Shown: positions 1-8,034, counted from the first letter of the stretch. The stretch is DNA of 15,013 nt from JBAUHN01 sp049680295 (GCA_049680295.1 JBAUHN010000387.1:1-15013), one strand, 5' to 3'. The notes: generated by a model from the letters alone, not told the origin. Numbers and translations are program-made.

Positions 1-1139
1 GAATGATGGTCCTCAAAATAGGGTTTGAGGCCGCGCAGAATTTTCACCGAATCCTCGACCGAAGGTTCATTCACGTCGATCTTCTGGAACCGGCGTGCCA
101 ATGCACGGTCCTTTTCGAAATGCTGGCGGAATTCTTTATAGGTGGTTGATCCCATTGTCCGCAGTTTTCCGCCCGCCAAGGCAGGTTTCAACAGATTTGA
201 GGCATCCATAGCTCCGCCCGACGTGGCCCCGGCGCCGATCACAGTGTGAATTTCATCAATAAACAAAACCGCGTCTTTGTGATCTTCCAATTCAGTCACC
301 ACAGCCTTCAGACGTTCCTCAAAATCGCCGCGATATCGGGTTCCGGCCAACAAGGCGCCCATATCCAGCGAATAGATCGTCGTGTTTTCCAGCACTTCGG
401 GCGTTTCACCGGCGACAATCTTGCGTGCCAATCCTTCGGCGATGGCGGTTTTGCCGACACCGGGATCCCCTACCAGCAGTGGATTGTTTTTGCGGCGACG
501 GCACAGAACCTGGATGCAACGTTCCACTTCGCTTTCTCGACCGATCAGCGGGTCAATATCGCCTTCGCGGGATTTTTCATTCAGGTCCACGCAGTATTTT
601 TCCAGTGCGGATTCTTTTTTGTCGCCCTCAGTGACGCCCTGTGCCTCTTCTTCGTGATCGGGGGCACCAGCAACGGGGCGTGCCTCGCCATAATTCGGGT
701 CTTTGGCGACACCATGTGCAATATAGTTCACAGCGTCATAGCGCGTCATTTCCTGTTCTTGTAGGAAATAGGCCGCATTGCTTTCACGCTCGGCAAAGAT
801 CGCGACCAGCACGTTGGCGCCAGTTACTTCGGTTCGACCAGAGGATTGCACATGGATTGCCGCACGCTGAATGACGCGCTGAAAGGCGGCTGTTGGCACA
901 GCTTCGGACCCATCCACATCCGTCACCAGATTTGATAGCTCTTCATCCACGAAATCGACCAGAGTGGCGCGTAATTCGTCCATGTCGACGCCGCAGGCCT
1001 TCATCACGCGGACAGCATCGGGTTCATCAACGAGGGCCAGCAGAAGGTGCTCCAGCGTCGCGAATTCATGCCTGCGCGCATTGGCCTGCGCCAGCGCGGA
1101 ATGGATCGCCTGTTCAAGAGTTGTTGAAAATGACGGCAC
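1..1139 (-). CDS. clpA: ATP-dependent Clp protease ATP-binding subunit ClpA (N-terminal part, cut by window edge)
   Basis: ClpA is a AAA+ unfoldase that feeds proteins into the ClpP protease in the cytosol. Reading the minus strand from a GTG at 1139 gives 379 codons before the edge. The N-terminal Clp repeat domain (about residues 1-145, beginning PSFSTTLEQAIHSALAQAN) is followed by a linker rich in acidic residues and the first AAA+ module: Walker A GDPGVGKT at about 224-231, Walker B VLFIDE at about 291-296, and a GSTTYKEF sensor region near 330-337. The N-domain and short linker, with no ClpB-like middle domain up to the edge, fit ClpA better than ClpB or ClpC. The GTG start is supported by AAGGAG eight bases upstream. 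The second AAA+ module and any ClpS gene lie outside the window. Identity is secure; only about half the protein is visible. Confidence 0.95.
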   Translation of the reverse strand, partial: MPSFSTTLEQAIHSALAQANARRHEFATLEHLLLALVDEPDAVRVMKACGVDMDELRATLVDFVDEELSNLVTDVDGSEAVPTAAFQRVIQRAAIHVQSSGRTEVTGANVLVAIFAERESNAAYFLQEQEMTRYDAVNYIAHGVAKDPNYGEARPVAGAPDHEEEAQGVTEGDKKESALEKYCVDLNEKSREGDIDPLIGRESEVERCIQVLCRRRKNNPLLVGDPGVGKTAIAEGLARKIVAGETPEVLENTTIYSLDMGALLAGTRYRGDFEERLKAVVTELEDHKDAVLFIDEIHTVIGAGATSGGAMDASNLLKPALAGGKLRTMGSTTYKEFRQHFEKDRALARRFQKIDVNEPSVEDSVKILRGLKPYFEDHH

Positions 1140-1313
1140 GATATGTGCTCCTTCTTGTCGGGGTCGGTCAAAGACTGAACGATGACAGCATGTGAAGCCG
1201 ACCGTAGCCTCATAGTATTAGAGTTTGGTTGATCGACGCCGGTCTTCAAGTAAATTCTGCAAACTAACGGTCACAAAAAGGGTGATTATGTGTCTGTAGC
1301 GTGAATATGTGAC

Positions 1314-2081
1314 CTAAAACGCATCCTTGCGCGCGCGAATTTCCTTGAAAACCTCTGCGTCTGAGGCGGTTGTCATGCCCAAACGGGCGCGAATATCGGG
1401 GTTTGAGGCGCGCAAAAACGGATTTGTATCCAACTCATGGCGCAAGATTGACGGAACGGTGGGCCGGTTTGCTGCACGGGCGGCATCAATCTCACCTGAT
1501 CGGGATATAAGTGCTGGATTGTCGGGATCAATGGTCAAAGCGAATTTCGCGTTGGCGGATGTGTATTCGTGCCCTGAACACACAAGGGTGTCTTGCGGCA
1601 GCGCCATGAGTTTTTGCAAGCTCTGCCACATCTGCGCGGGTGTGCCCTCAAACAACCGCCCACACCCCAGTGCCATCAGACTATCAGCAGTAAATACAGC
1701 GCCCGCGTCCGGCACATAGAACGCGATATGCCCGACAGTATGCCCGGACACGTCAAGGATCTGCACATCATGACCGGCAAATGTGAACCGGTCGCCATCC
1801 GCAACACTTTGGTCCAGAGGCGGCAAACGGTGGGTATCGGCGCGCGCGCCCGTGACGGTTGCAGTATGTGACGCCAACAGTTCGGCAACACCGTCAATAT
1901 GATCATTGTGATGGTGGGTCAGCCAGATCTGATCCAGATCCCAGTCTTGTTTGCGAAGCTCCGCCAATATTGGCGCGGCGTCGGGTGCATCGATCAGCGC
2001 GGTTGTCCCTGTCGCTTCATCGTTTATCAAAAATGCGTAATTGTCATCGAGGCAGGGGATCGTGATGATCTTGAGGGGCAT
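1314..2081 (-). CDS. gloB: Hydroxyacylglutathione hydrolase (glyoxalase II)
   Basis: This metallo-beta-lactamase-fold enzyme hydrolyses S-lactoylglutathione to lactate and glutathione, the second step of methylglyoxal detoxification. The 255-residue protein has the metal-binding motif THHHNDHIDG (about 55-64), a further histidine in VSGHTVGH (about 114), the bridging aspartate in TADSL (about 133), GCGRLFEG (about 140-146) and GHEY (about 170-173), in the family order. The C-terminal segment with NPFLR and a closing KDAF fits the glyoxalase II substrate-binding domain. The length is normal. I chose the ATG at 2081 (protein starts MPLKIITIPC). An in-frame ATG at 2087 lies very close to the AAAAGG motif, which is better spaced for 2081. 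The gene is divergent from the methyltransferase-like gene, with about 60 bases between them. Confidence 0.95.
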   Translation of the reverse strand: MPLKIITIPCLDDNYAFLINDEATGTTALIDAPDAAPILAELRKQDWDLDQIWLTHHHNDHIDGVAELLASHTATVTGARADTHRLPPLDQSVADGDRFTFAGHDVQILDVSGHTVGHIAFYVPDAGAVFTADSLMALGCGRLFEGTPAQMWQSLQKLMALPQDTLVCSGHEYTSANAKFALTIDPDNPALISRSGEIDAARAANRPTVPSILRHELDTNPFLRASNPDIRARLGMTTASDAEVFKEIRARKDAF

Positions 2082-2142
2082 GGTCATTTGCCTTTTGATT
2101 GCTAGAGTGTCGCCAGACTGACGGATCAAAGGGCTGGCCGCA

Positions 2143-2877
2143 ATGCATCTTGATGTACAAGATTTGCGAAACTTCTACTATCGCAGCGCTTTAGGGCGCG
2201 CGGCACAGATGTCTTTGCATGCGCGCATGCGCGAAATCTGGCCCGAAGCGAAAGGTCAGACTGTTGCGGGATACGGGTTTGCGGCCCCCTTACTGCGCCC
2301 CTATCTGGCCGATGCACGGCGCGTTATTGCCTTGATGCCGGGGCCACAAGGCGTGATGCCATGGCCTGCCAACATGCCGAACGTCTCTGTCTTGACGCAG
2401 GAAACACTGTGGCCAATTGAGACCGGTCATGTGGACAAGCTGGTGCTGCTGCACGGGCTGGAAACGTCCGAGCACCCTTCCGACCTGCTAGAGGAATGCT
2501 GGCGCGTTTTGGGACCGGGCGGGCGGGCGCTATTTATCGTGCCGAACCGTGCCGGACTATGGGCACGGCGGGATCGAACGCCATTTGGCTTTGGCAGACC
2601 TTATTCGCCGGGCCAGTTGGAAACTCAATTGCGCAAACATCAGTTTTTGCCCGAACGCCATCTGGGCGCGCTCTATCAAATTCCGTCGGCAAAACGGATC
2701 TGGATGAAGTCCGGCCCGATGTTTGAGAAATTTGGCCGTCACATGCCGACGATGATGGCAGGCGGCGCGTTCATGGTCGAAGCGACAAAGCTGGTTTATC
2801 CGCCCAAGGGCAAGGTCGAGCGCACGGTAAAACGGCGCACGGTCGGTGTGTTAGAACCCAGCGCCAAACCGATTTAA
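2143..2877 (+). CDS. Class I SAM-dependent methyltransferase-like protein
   Basis: The 244-residue protein resembles type 11 class I methyltransferases. A glycine-containing motif I-like loop (VAGYGFAAPLL, about 41-51) follows a short helical N-terminus. An acidic-to-hydrophobic strand, VDKLVLLHGLETSEHP (about 97-112), and the post-motif LLEECWRVLGPGGRALFIVPN (about 115-135) are typical of the fold. Motif I is shorter and less regular than the usual GxGxG loop, so SAM binding is inferred rather than shown. The C-terminal third is basic (KGKVERTVKRR, about 222-232). The substrate is unknown. The start ATG has an AAAGGG sequence about ten bases upstream. The gene is divergent from gloB, so the two may share a regulatory region. 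No signal peptide or membrane segment is evident. Confidence 0.8.
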   Translation: MHLDVQDLRNFYYRSALGRAAQMSLHARMREIWPEAKGQTVAGYGFAAPLLRPYLADARRVIALMPGPQGVMPWPANMPNVSVLTQETLWPIETGHVDKLVLLHGLETSEHPSDLLEECWRVLGPGGRALFIVPNRAGLWARRDRTPFGFGRPYSPGQLETQLRKHQFLPERHLGALYQIPSAKRIWMKSGPMFEKFGRHMPTMMAGGAFMVEATKLVYPPKGKVERTVKRRTVGVLEPSAKPI

Positions 2878-2891
2878 AAGGCTTCTCTCGA

Positions 2892-2907
2892 AGGGCAGAA
2901 TCGCCCT
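2892..2907 (+). terminator. Possible weak terminator hairpin after the methyltransferase-like gene
   Basis: Arms AGGGC (2892-2896) and GCCCT (2903-2907) enclose a six-base loop 14 bases after the stop codon at 2877. The sequence that follows (AACGTCGTTTAAC) has only a short T run, so this would be a weak intrinsic terminator at best. The position supports the call more than the structure does. Confidence 0.25.
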
Positions 2908-3001
2908 AACGTCGTTTAACTGCGACATATTGGCATAGATTCTCGGGGGCAAATGGGCAGCTTTTCCCACAAGACCCTGAAAACATAAGGAAATGAGTTG
3001 T

Positions 3002-3057
3002 AGTGGGGGTAACTATCACATGTTGCGAGGTTTGTGACTGTCTGTTACATCCCCACT
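3002..3057 (+). repeat. Long imperfect inverted repeat upstream of atpH
   Basis: Outer arms AGTGGGG (3002-3008) and CCCCACT (3051-3057) are perfectly complementary. They continue inward, after a two-base bulge on the right, with GTAAC (3009-3013) and GTTAC (3044-3048). A third paired block, TCACA (3016-3020) with TGTGA (3033-3037), closes a 12-base loop. Together these make 17 base pairs in a 56-base element. It could be an RNA leader structure or a DNA operator; the sequence alone does not decide. No T run follows, so it is not an ordinary terminator. Confidence 0.55.
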
Positions 3058-3069
3058 GATTTCGTCGTC

Positions 3070-3083
3070 TTGATATAGGTCAA
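3070..3083. promoter_or_regulatory. Putative FNR/FnrL-family binding site
   Basis: The palindrome TTGAT-ATAG-GTCAA matches the FNR-type consensus TTGAT-N4-ATCAA at nine of ten defined positions. Its centre is about 75 bases upstream of the chosen atpH start. If real, it would tie F1 ATP synthase expression to oxygen through FnrL or to nitric oxide through a Dnr-type regulator. With no mapped transcription start, activation and repression cannot be told apart. A single one-mismatch site could be chance. Confidence 0.4.
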
Positions 3084-3151
3084 GCCGCGCCAACACCCTC
3101 GGTGACGCGTTTTTTACGCATATCCGGGGCCAGAATAACGAAAGGGTGGAT

Positions 3152-3712
3152 GTGTCAGAACCAGCTTCGATTTCCACAAGTATCGCTGCACGCTATGCGA
3201 CGGCTGTCTACGATCTGGCGAAAGACGCCAAAAAGGTCAAAGCCGTCGAAACCGATCTGGATGTGATCAGCACATCATTGGCACAGAGCGAAGATTTCCA
3301 GGCTCTTATCCATTCCCCTATCTATACGCGTGATGAACAGGCTGGTGCGATCGGCGCATTGTCCAAGGCAATGAAACTTTCGCCACTGATGACCAACACG
3401 CTGGCTCTGATGGCGCAAAAGCGCCGTCTTTTCGTATTGCCGCACCTTGTGGCAACGCTGCGTGACATCATCGCAAAAGACAAAGGCGAAGTGACCGCAG
3501 ATGTGATCAGTGCCAAGACGCTGACAAAGACGCAGGCAGATAAACTTGCGAAGTCCTTGAAAGCAACGACTGGCAAAACCGTAACACTCAATGCGACCGT
3601 TGATGAAACTCTCATCGGCGGTCTTGTTGTAAAAGTCGGCTCGCATATGATTGACACGTCAATCCGTGCCAAGCTCAATTCACTCCAGAATGCAATGAAA
3701 GAGGTCGGGTAA
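3152..3712 (+). CDS. atpH: F1F0 ATP synthase subunit delta
   Basis: Delta is the stalk subunit that joins the top of the F1 head to the peripheral stalk of F0. The 186-residue protein begins SEPASISTSIAARYATAVYDL, the usual start of the N-terminal helical bundle, and carries the family's C-terminal pattern ending VGSHMIDTSIRAKLNSLQ (about 165-182). There are two in-frame GTG codons. The upstream one at 3146 overlaps the purine-rich ribosome-binding sequence AAAGGG (3141-3146). I therefore chose the GTG at 3152, five bases after that motif, which also gives the familiar SEPASIS start. First gene of the operon; its stop codon is directly followed by the atpA ATG. Confidence 0.93.
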   Translation: MSEPASISTSIAARYATAVYDLAKDAKKVKAVETDLDVISTSLAQSEDFQALIHSPIYTRDEQAGAIGALSKAMKLSPLMTNTLALMAQKRRLFVLPHLVATLRDIIAKDKGEVTADVISAKTLTKTQADKLAKSLKATTGKTVTLNATVDETLIGGLVVKVGSHMIDTSIRAKLNSLQNAMKEVG

Positions 3713-5251
3713 ATGGGTATCCAAGCAGCAGAAATTTCTGCGATCCTGAAGGACCAGATTAAGAATTTCGGTCAAGAAGCAGAAGTCGCCGAAGTCGGCC
3801 GGGTTCTGTCCGTTGGTGACGGGATCGCCCGCGTTTACGGATTGGACAATGTTCAGGCCGGTGAAATGGTCGAATTCCCTGGCGGCATTCAAGGCATGGC
3901 GCTGAACCTTGAGGCAGATAACGTCGGTGTTGTTATCTTCGGCTCTGACCGCGACATCAAAGAAGGTGATGTTGTCAAACGTACCAACTCCATCGTTGAC
4001 GTGCCGGTTGGCGATGAACTGCTGGGCCGTGTTGTTGACGGTCTGGGCAACCCGATTGACGGCAAAGGTCCGATCAAATCGAAAAAGCGCGGCGTCGCCG
4101 ACGTCAAAGCGCCCGGCATTATCCCGCGCAAATCGGTGCATGAGCCGATGTCGACCGGCATTAAATCCGTGGACGCGATGATCCCGATTGGCCGTGGCCA
4201 GCGCGAACTGATCATTGGCGACCGTCAGACCGGTAAAACCGCCGTTGCGCTGGACGCGATGTTGAACCAGGCACAAGTCAACAAGGCCGCAGGTGACGAC
4301 GAAGGCAAAAAGATGTACTGCGTCTATGTTGCGATCGGGCAAAAACGCTCGACCGTGGCGCAGCTGGTCAAAAAGCTGGAAGAAACCGGCGCGATTGAAT
4401 ATTCCATCGTTGTCGCTGCAACCGCCTCCGAGCCTGCGCCGATGCAGTTTCTGGCACCCTATTCGGCAACAGCCATGGCGGAACATTTCCGCGACAATGG
4501 CCGTCACGCGCTGATCATCTATGATGATCTGTCCAAACAGGCTGTATCTTACCGCCAGATGTCGCTACTTCTGCGTCGCCCACCGGGCCGTGAAGCCTAT
4601 CCAGGCGACGTTTTCTATCTGCACTCTCGTTTGCTGGAACGTTCGGCAAAATTGGGCGATGACGCGGGCAACGGTTCATTGACCGCACTGCCAATCATTG
4701 AAACCCAAGGTGGTGACGTATCCGCGTTCATCCCGACCAACGTGATTTCGATCACCGACGGTCAGATTTTCCTTGAAACCGAATTGTTCTATCAGGGCAT
4801 TCGCCCGGCTGTGAACACCGGTCTTTCGGTCAGCCGTGTTGGATCGTCGGCTCAGACCAAAGCGATGTCGTCTGTTGCTGGTCCGGTGAAACTATCGCTG
4901 GCACAATACCGCGAAATAGCGGCCTTTGCTCAGTTCGGCTCTGATCTTGATGCCGCGACCCAGCAATTGCTGGCCCGTGGTGCGCGTCTGACCGAATTGA
5001 TGAAACAGCCGCAGTATTCGCCGCTGACCAACTCCGAGATCGTCTGCGTCATCTATGCCGGCACCAAAGGCTATCTGGACAAGGTGGACGTCAAGGAAGT
5101 GGGCCGTTTTGAGGCCGGATTGCTGGCGCATCTGCGCAGTAAACACGCGGATCTTCTGCTCGACATCACCAACAATGACCGCAAGGTCAAGGACGAGTTG
5201 GAAGACAAAATCAAAGCCGCAATCGACGGTTTTGCAGCTGACTTTGCTTAA
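3713..5251 (+). CDS. atpA: F1F0 ATP synthase subunit alpha
   Basis: The non-catalytic nucleotide-binding subunit of the alpha3-beta3 F1 head, on the cytoplasmic side of the inner membrane. Its 512 residues are the usual length. The N-terminal beta-barrel domain (VGDGIARVYGLDNVQAGE, about 34-51) precedes the P-loop GDRQTGKT (about 169-176), the Walker B region ALIIYDDLSK (about 266-275) and the alpha/beta family signature PAVNTGLSVSRVGS (about 365-378), with the arginine finger in SVSR (about 375). The ATG directly follows the atpH TAA, and GAGG inside the atpH 3' end provides the ribosome-binding site, so translation is probably coupled. Nothing is truncated. Confidence 0.98.
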   Translation: MGIQAAEISAILKDQIKNFGQEAEVAEVGRVLSVGDGIARVYGLDNVQAGEMVEFPGGIQGMALNLEADNVGVVIFGSDRDIKEGDVVKRTNSIVDVPVGDELLGRVVDGLGNPIDGKGPIKSKKRGVADVKAPGIIPRKSVHEPMSTGIKSVDAMIPIGRGQRELIIGDRQTGKTAVALDAMLNQAQVNKAAGDDEGKKMYCVYVAIGQKRSTVAQLVKKLEETGAIEYSIVVAATASEPAPMQFLAPYSATAMAEHFRDNGRHALIIYDDLSKQAVSYRQMSLLLRRPPGREAYPGDVFYLHSRLLERSAKLGDDAGNGSLTALPIIETQGGDVSAFIPTNVISITDGQIFLETELFYQGIRPAVNTGLSVSRVGSSAQTKAMSSVAGPVKLSLAQYREIAAFAQFGSDLDAATQQLLARGARLTELMKQPQYSPLTNSEIVCVIYAGTKGYLDKVDVKEVGRFEAGLLAHLRSKHADLLLDITNNDRKVKDELEDKIKAAIDGFAADFA

Positions 5252-5265
5252 GGAGAGATAAGGCA

Positions 5266-6141
5266 ATGCCAAATCTCAAGGACCTTAAAAACAGGATCTC
5301 ATCGGTCAAATCGACCCGCAAGATCACTAAGGCCATGCAAATGGTTGCCGCGGCGAAACTTCGCCGCGCGCAGGAGGCTGCCGAACAGTCGCGCCCCTAT
5401 ACAGAACGGTTTAATGCCGTGATGGCAGGTTTGTCGGCGTCTGTTGGTGGCTCGGATTCAGCGCCCAAGCTGTTGTCGGGCACAGGCAGTGATAAAGTGC
5501 ACCTGCTGGTCGTCATGACGTCCGAACGCGGCCTGTGCGGTGGTTTTAACGCCAACATCGCCAAGATGGCCAAGGCGCAGGCCCGTGATCTGCTCGCTGC
5601 AGGGAAGGACGTGAAAATCCTGACGGTTGGTAAAAAAGGTCGCGACCAGATGCGCCGCGATTTTGCCGACCACATGATTGGTCACGTCGATCTGTCAGCG
5701 GTCAAACGACTAGGCTATGCCGACGCACAAGGGATCGCACGTGATGTGCTGGCCCGTTTTGATGCCGGTGAATTTGACGTCGCGACGATTTTCTACGCGG
5801 AATTTGTGAACGTCGTTTCACAAACGCCGATTGCAAAGCAGATCATCCCGGCCAAATTCGACGACGCTGAAACAGATGAGGCCTCCAGCCTTTTCGACTA
5901 TGAACCCTCAGAAGAAGAAATTCTGGCGGATCTGTTGCCACGCGGTGTCGCAACGCAGCTGTTTTCAGCCCTGCTGGAAAACGGTGCATCAGAACAAGGC
6001 GCGCGTATGTCCGCAATGGACAATGCGACGCGCAACGCGGGCGAGATGATCGACAAGCTGACCATCCAATACAACCGCTCGCGTCAGGCCGTTATCACTA
6101 ACGAGCTGATTGAAATCATTTCCGGCGCGGAAGCGCTGTAA
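5266..6141 (+). CDS. atpG: F1F0 ATP synthase subunit gamma
   Basis: Gamma is the rotating central shaft of F1. The 291-residue protein has the long N-terminal helix (NLKDLKNRISSVKSTRKITK, about 3-22, then AMQMVAAAKLRRAQ) and the matching C-terminal helix (ARMSAMDNATRNAGEMI, then YNRSRQAVITNELIEIISGA) that form the coiled-coil shaft. Between them lies the Rossmann-like globular domain with VMTSERGLCGGFN (about 82-94). The gene starts 14 bases after the atpA stop, with AAGGAG overlapping that stop. It is in the standard position between atpA and atpD. Confidence 0.97.
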   Translation: MPNLKDLKNRISSVKSTRKITKAMQMVAAAKLRRAQEAAEQSRPYTERFNAVMAGLSASVGGSDSAPKLLSGTGSDKVHLLVVMTSERGLCGGFNANIAKMAKAQARDLLAAGKDVKILTVGKKGRDQMRRDFADHMIGHVDLSAVKRLGYADAQGIARDVLARFDAGEFDVATIFYAEFVNVVSQTPIAKQIIPAKFDDAETDEASSLFDYEPSEEEILADLLPRGVATQLFSALLENGASEQGARMSAMDNATRNAGEMIDKLTIQYNRSRQAVITNELIEIISGAEAL

Positions 6142-6160
6142 GACAAATCGGAGAAACGAC

Positions 6161-7585
6161 ATGGCAAAAGCAGTCGGCAAAATCACCCAAATCATCGGCG
6201 CGGTCGTTGACGTACAGTTTGAAGATAACCTTCCGGAAATCCTCAACGCGTTGACAACCGAAAACCAGGGCAAAAAACTGGTTCTTGAGGTTGCACAGCA
6301 CCTGGGCGAAAATACCGTCCGCACCATCGCGATGGATGCGACAGAAGGTCTGGTACGTGGTCAAAGTGTCACCGACACAGGTGACCAGATCCGCGTGCCG
6401 GTTGGCACCGCGACATTGGGTCGGATCATGAACGTGACCGGCGACCCGGTTGACGAAAAAGGCCCGGTAAAGTCGAAAACAACCCGTGCGATCCATGGCG
6501 ACGCGCCTGCCTTTGCCGACCAGTCCACCGCGACAGAAATTCTGGTAACAGGCATCAAGGTGATCGACCTTTTGGCGCCTTACACCAAGGGTGGTAAAAT
6601 TGGTCTGTTCGGTGGTGCCGGTGTTGGTAAAACCGTTTTGATCATGGAATTGATCAACAACATCGCCAAAGTGCACTCGGGTCTGTCCGTGTTTGCGGGC
6701 GTGGGTGAGCGGACCCGTGAGGGCAACGACCTTTACCACGAAATGATCGAATCGGCCGTTATCGTGCCTGACGATCTGGAAAAGTCCAAAATCGCGCTGG
6801 TCTACGGCCAGATGAACGAACCTCCCGGCGCGCGTATGCGGATTGCGTTGTCCGGCCTGACACTGGCCGAACAGTTCCGCGATGAATCCGGTTCCGACGT
6901 TCTGTTCTTCGTCGACAACATCTTCCGCTTTACCCAAGCTGGTTCCGAAGTGTCGGCCCTGCTGGGTCGTATCCCGTCTGCTGTGGGTTATCAGCCCACA
7001 CTGGCAACCGACATGGGTGTGATGCAGGAACGCATTGCCTCGACAAAGGCGGGCTCGATTACCTCTGTTCAGGCGGTTTATGTTCCTGCGGATGACTTGA
7101 CCGACCCGGCACCTGCGACGTCCTTTGCGCACCTTGATGCGACGACGGTTCTGGACCGGGCGATTTCGGAAAAAGGCATTTACCCGGCGGTTGATCCGCT
7201 TGGTTCCACCTCGCGTTTGCTGGATCCGCTGATCATTGGCGAAGAGCATTACAAAGTTGCCACCGACGTGCAGCAAGTTCTGCAACGCTATAAATCCCTG
7301 CAAGACATCATCGCGATCCTCGGCATGGACGAGCTGAGCGAAGAAGATAAACTGGCCGTGGCACGTGCGCGTAAAATCGAACGCTTCTTGTCGCAACCCT
7401 TTGATGTTGCGAAGGTCTTTACGGGATCTGACGGTGTTCAGGTGCCGCTGGAAGAAACCATTTCGTCGTTCAAAGCGGTGGTTGCCGGTGAATACGATCA
7501 CCTTCCCGAAGGTGCCTTCTATATGGTTGGTGGCATTGACGAAGTGAAAGCGAAAGCTGAAAAAATGGCCGCTGACGCCGCCTGA
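6161..7585 (+). CDS. atpD: F1F0 ATP synthase subunit beta
   Basis: The catalytic subunit of F1, making ATP from ADP and phosphate as gamma rotates. The 474-residue protein has the P-loop GGAGVGKT (about 151-158), the catalytic glutamate in GERTREG (about 183), Walker B in VLFFVDNIFR (about 247-256) and a DELSEED motif in the C-terminal helical domain. The reading frame is open further upstream into atpG (to 6110), but the ATG at 6161 gives the classic start MAKAVGKITQIIG and is preceded by GGAGA at a proper distance. The gap to atpG is 19 bases. Length and motifs are complete. Confidence 0.98.
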   Translation: MAKAVGKITQIIGAVVDVQFEDNLPEILNALTTENQGKKLVLEVAQHLGENTVRTIAMDATEGLVRGQSVTDTGDQIRVPVGTATLGRIMNVTGDPVDEKGPVKSKTTRAIHGDAPAFADQSTATEILVTGIKVIDLLAPYTKGGKIGLFGGAGVGKTVLIMELINNIAKVHSGLSVFAGVGERTREGNDLYHEMIESAVIVPDDLEKSKIALVYGQMNEPPGARMRIALSGLTLAEQFRDESGSDVLFFVDNIFRFTQAGSEVSALLGRIPSAVGYQPTLATDMGVMQERIASTKAGSITSVQAVYVPADDLTDPAPATSFAHLDATTVLDRAISEKGIYPAVDPLGSTSRLLDPLIIGEEHYKVATDVQQVLQRYKSLQDIIAILGMDELSEEDKLAVARARKIERFLSQPFDVAKVFTGSDGVQVPLEETISSFKAVVAGEYDHLPEGAFYMVGGIDEVKAKAEKMAADAA

Positions 7586-7596
7586 AGGAGCTAATC

Positions 7597-8034
7597 ATGG
7601 CTGACACAATGCAATTCGACCTTGTTTCGCCTGAGCGGCGTTTGGCTAAGGCGCAAGTGACGGCAGTGCAAATTCCGGGCGCTGATGGCGATATGACGGC
7701 AATGCCGGACCATGCGCCAACGATCACGACGCTGCGTCCTGGTCTGTTGCGGACCGACGGACCAGAAGGGGCGGCAGAATATGTCGTCACCGGTGGTTTC
7801 GCCGAAATCAGCAGCCGTGGTGTGTCTGTCCTGGCTGAGCGCGCCGTTGCCAAGGGCGACATGACCCAGGCGGACATGGACGCAATGATGGAAGAGGCGC
7901 ACAGCAGCTACAAGACGGCGAAGGAAACTTTCGTCAATGAGCCGGGTCCGGTTGATGACGCAGCCAAACTATTGTCTGATATGGTTGCTATGGGCGATGA
8001 AATTGGTTTGTCGGTCAAACAGCCTTCGCTGTAA
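7597..8034 (+). CDS. atpC: F1F0 ATP synthase subunit epsilon
   Basis: Epsilon binds the gamma shaft and in many bacteria inhibits ATP hydrolysis. The 145-residue protein has the N-terminal beta-sandwich with MQFDLVSPERRL (about 5-16), MTAMPDHAPTITTLRPG (about 33-49) and the strand YVVTGGFAEISSRGVSVLAE. A C-terminal helical stretch follows (DMTQADMDAMMEEAHSSY). It starts 11 bases after the atpD stop behind AAGGAG. It is the last gene of the operon; a strong terminator follows within 25 bases. Confidence 0.95.
   Translation: MADTMQFDLVSPERRLAKAQVTAVQIPGADGDMTAMPDHAPTITTLRPGLLRTDGPEGAAEYVVTGGFAEISSRGVSVLAERAVAKGDMTQADMDAMMEEAHSSYKTAKETFVNEPGPVDDAAKLLSDMVAMGDEIGLSVKQPSL

Larger units (their letters stand above)
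2878..3151 (+). promoter_or_regulatory. Upstream/leader region of the ATP synthase F1 operon
   Basis: This 274-base gene-free stretch must hold the promoter of atpHAGDC, because the preceding gene ends at 2877 and a weak hairpin follows it. It contains a long imperfect inverted repeat at 3002-3057 and an FNR-family-like palindrome at 3070-3083, listed separately. No strong sigma-70 promoter stands out. The best pair I see is TTGCGA (3023-3028) and TTACAT (3045-3050) with a 16-base spacer, which is a poor match at -10. A T-rich stretch (3110-3115) lies about 40 bases before the atpH start. No convincing small ORF was found here. Confidence 0.6.

Noticed and set aside
246..764. Open frame of 172 codons on the plus strand at the left end
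   Set aside because: Opposite the clpA coding sequence, whose motifs are clear on the minus strand; the plus-strand product looks like no known protein.
1200..1260. Possible heat-shock (RpoH) promoter for clpA: CTTGAAG on the minus strand near 1250
   Set aside because: The -35 half looks right, but no matching -10 element is found at a suitable distance; TAATAC/TACTAT nearby have no partner -35.
1269..1314. Inverted repeat GGTCACA / TGTGACC beside the gloB stop codon
   Set aside because: Arms are only seven bases with a 32-base loop, and the T run lies before the second arm rather than after the hairpin, so it is not a convincing terminator or operator.
2990..3003. AAGG followed by ATGAGTTGTAG in the atp leader as a tiny leader peptide
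   Set aside because: It would encode only two residues after Met, and the spacing of AAGG to the ATG is too short.
3107..3119. GCGT-TTTTT-ACGC small hairpin before atpH
   Set aside because: Only four base pairs; a chance occurrence in a short T run.
3680..4507. Open frame of 275 codons on the minus strand opposite atpA
   Set aside because: Same kind of shadow: composition is rich in Asn, Asp, His, Arg and Phe, no domain is recognisable, and the opposite strand carries the unmistakable atpA.
6116..7501. Long open frame of 461 codons on the minus strand opposite atpD
   Set aside because: Antisense shadow of a highly conserved gene with strong codon bias; the product is rich in Arg, His, Gln, Asn and Phe, has no recognisable domain and lacks a plausible ribosome-binding site.
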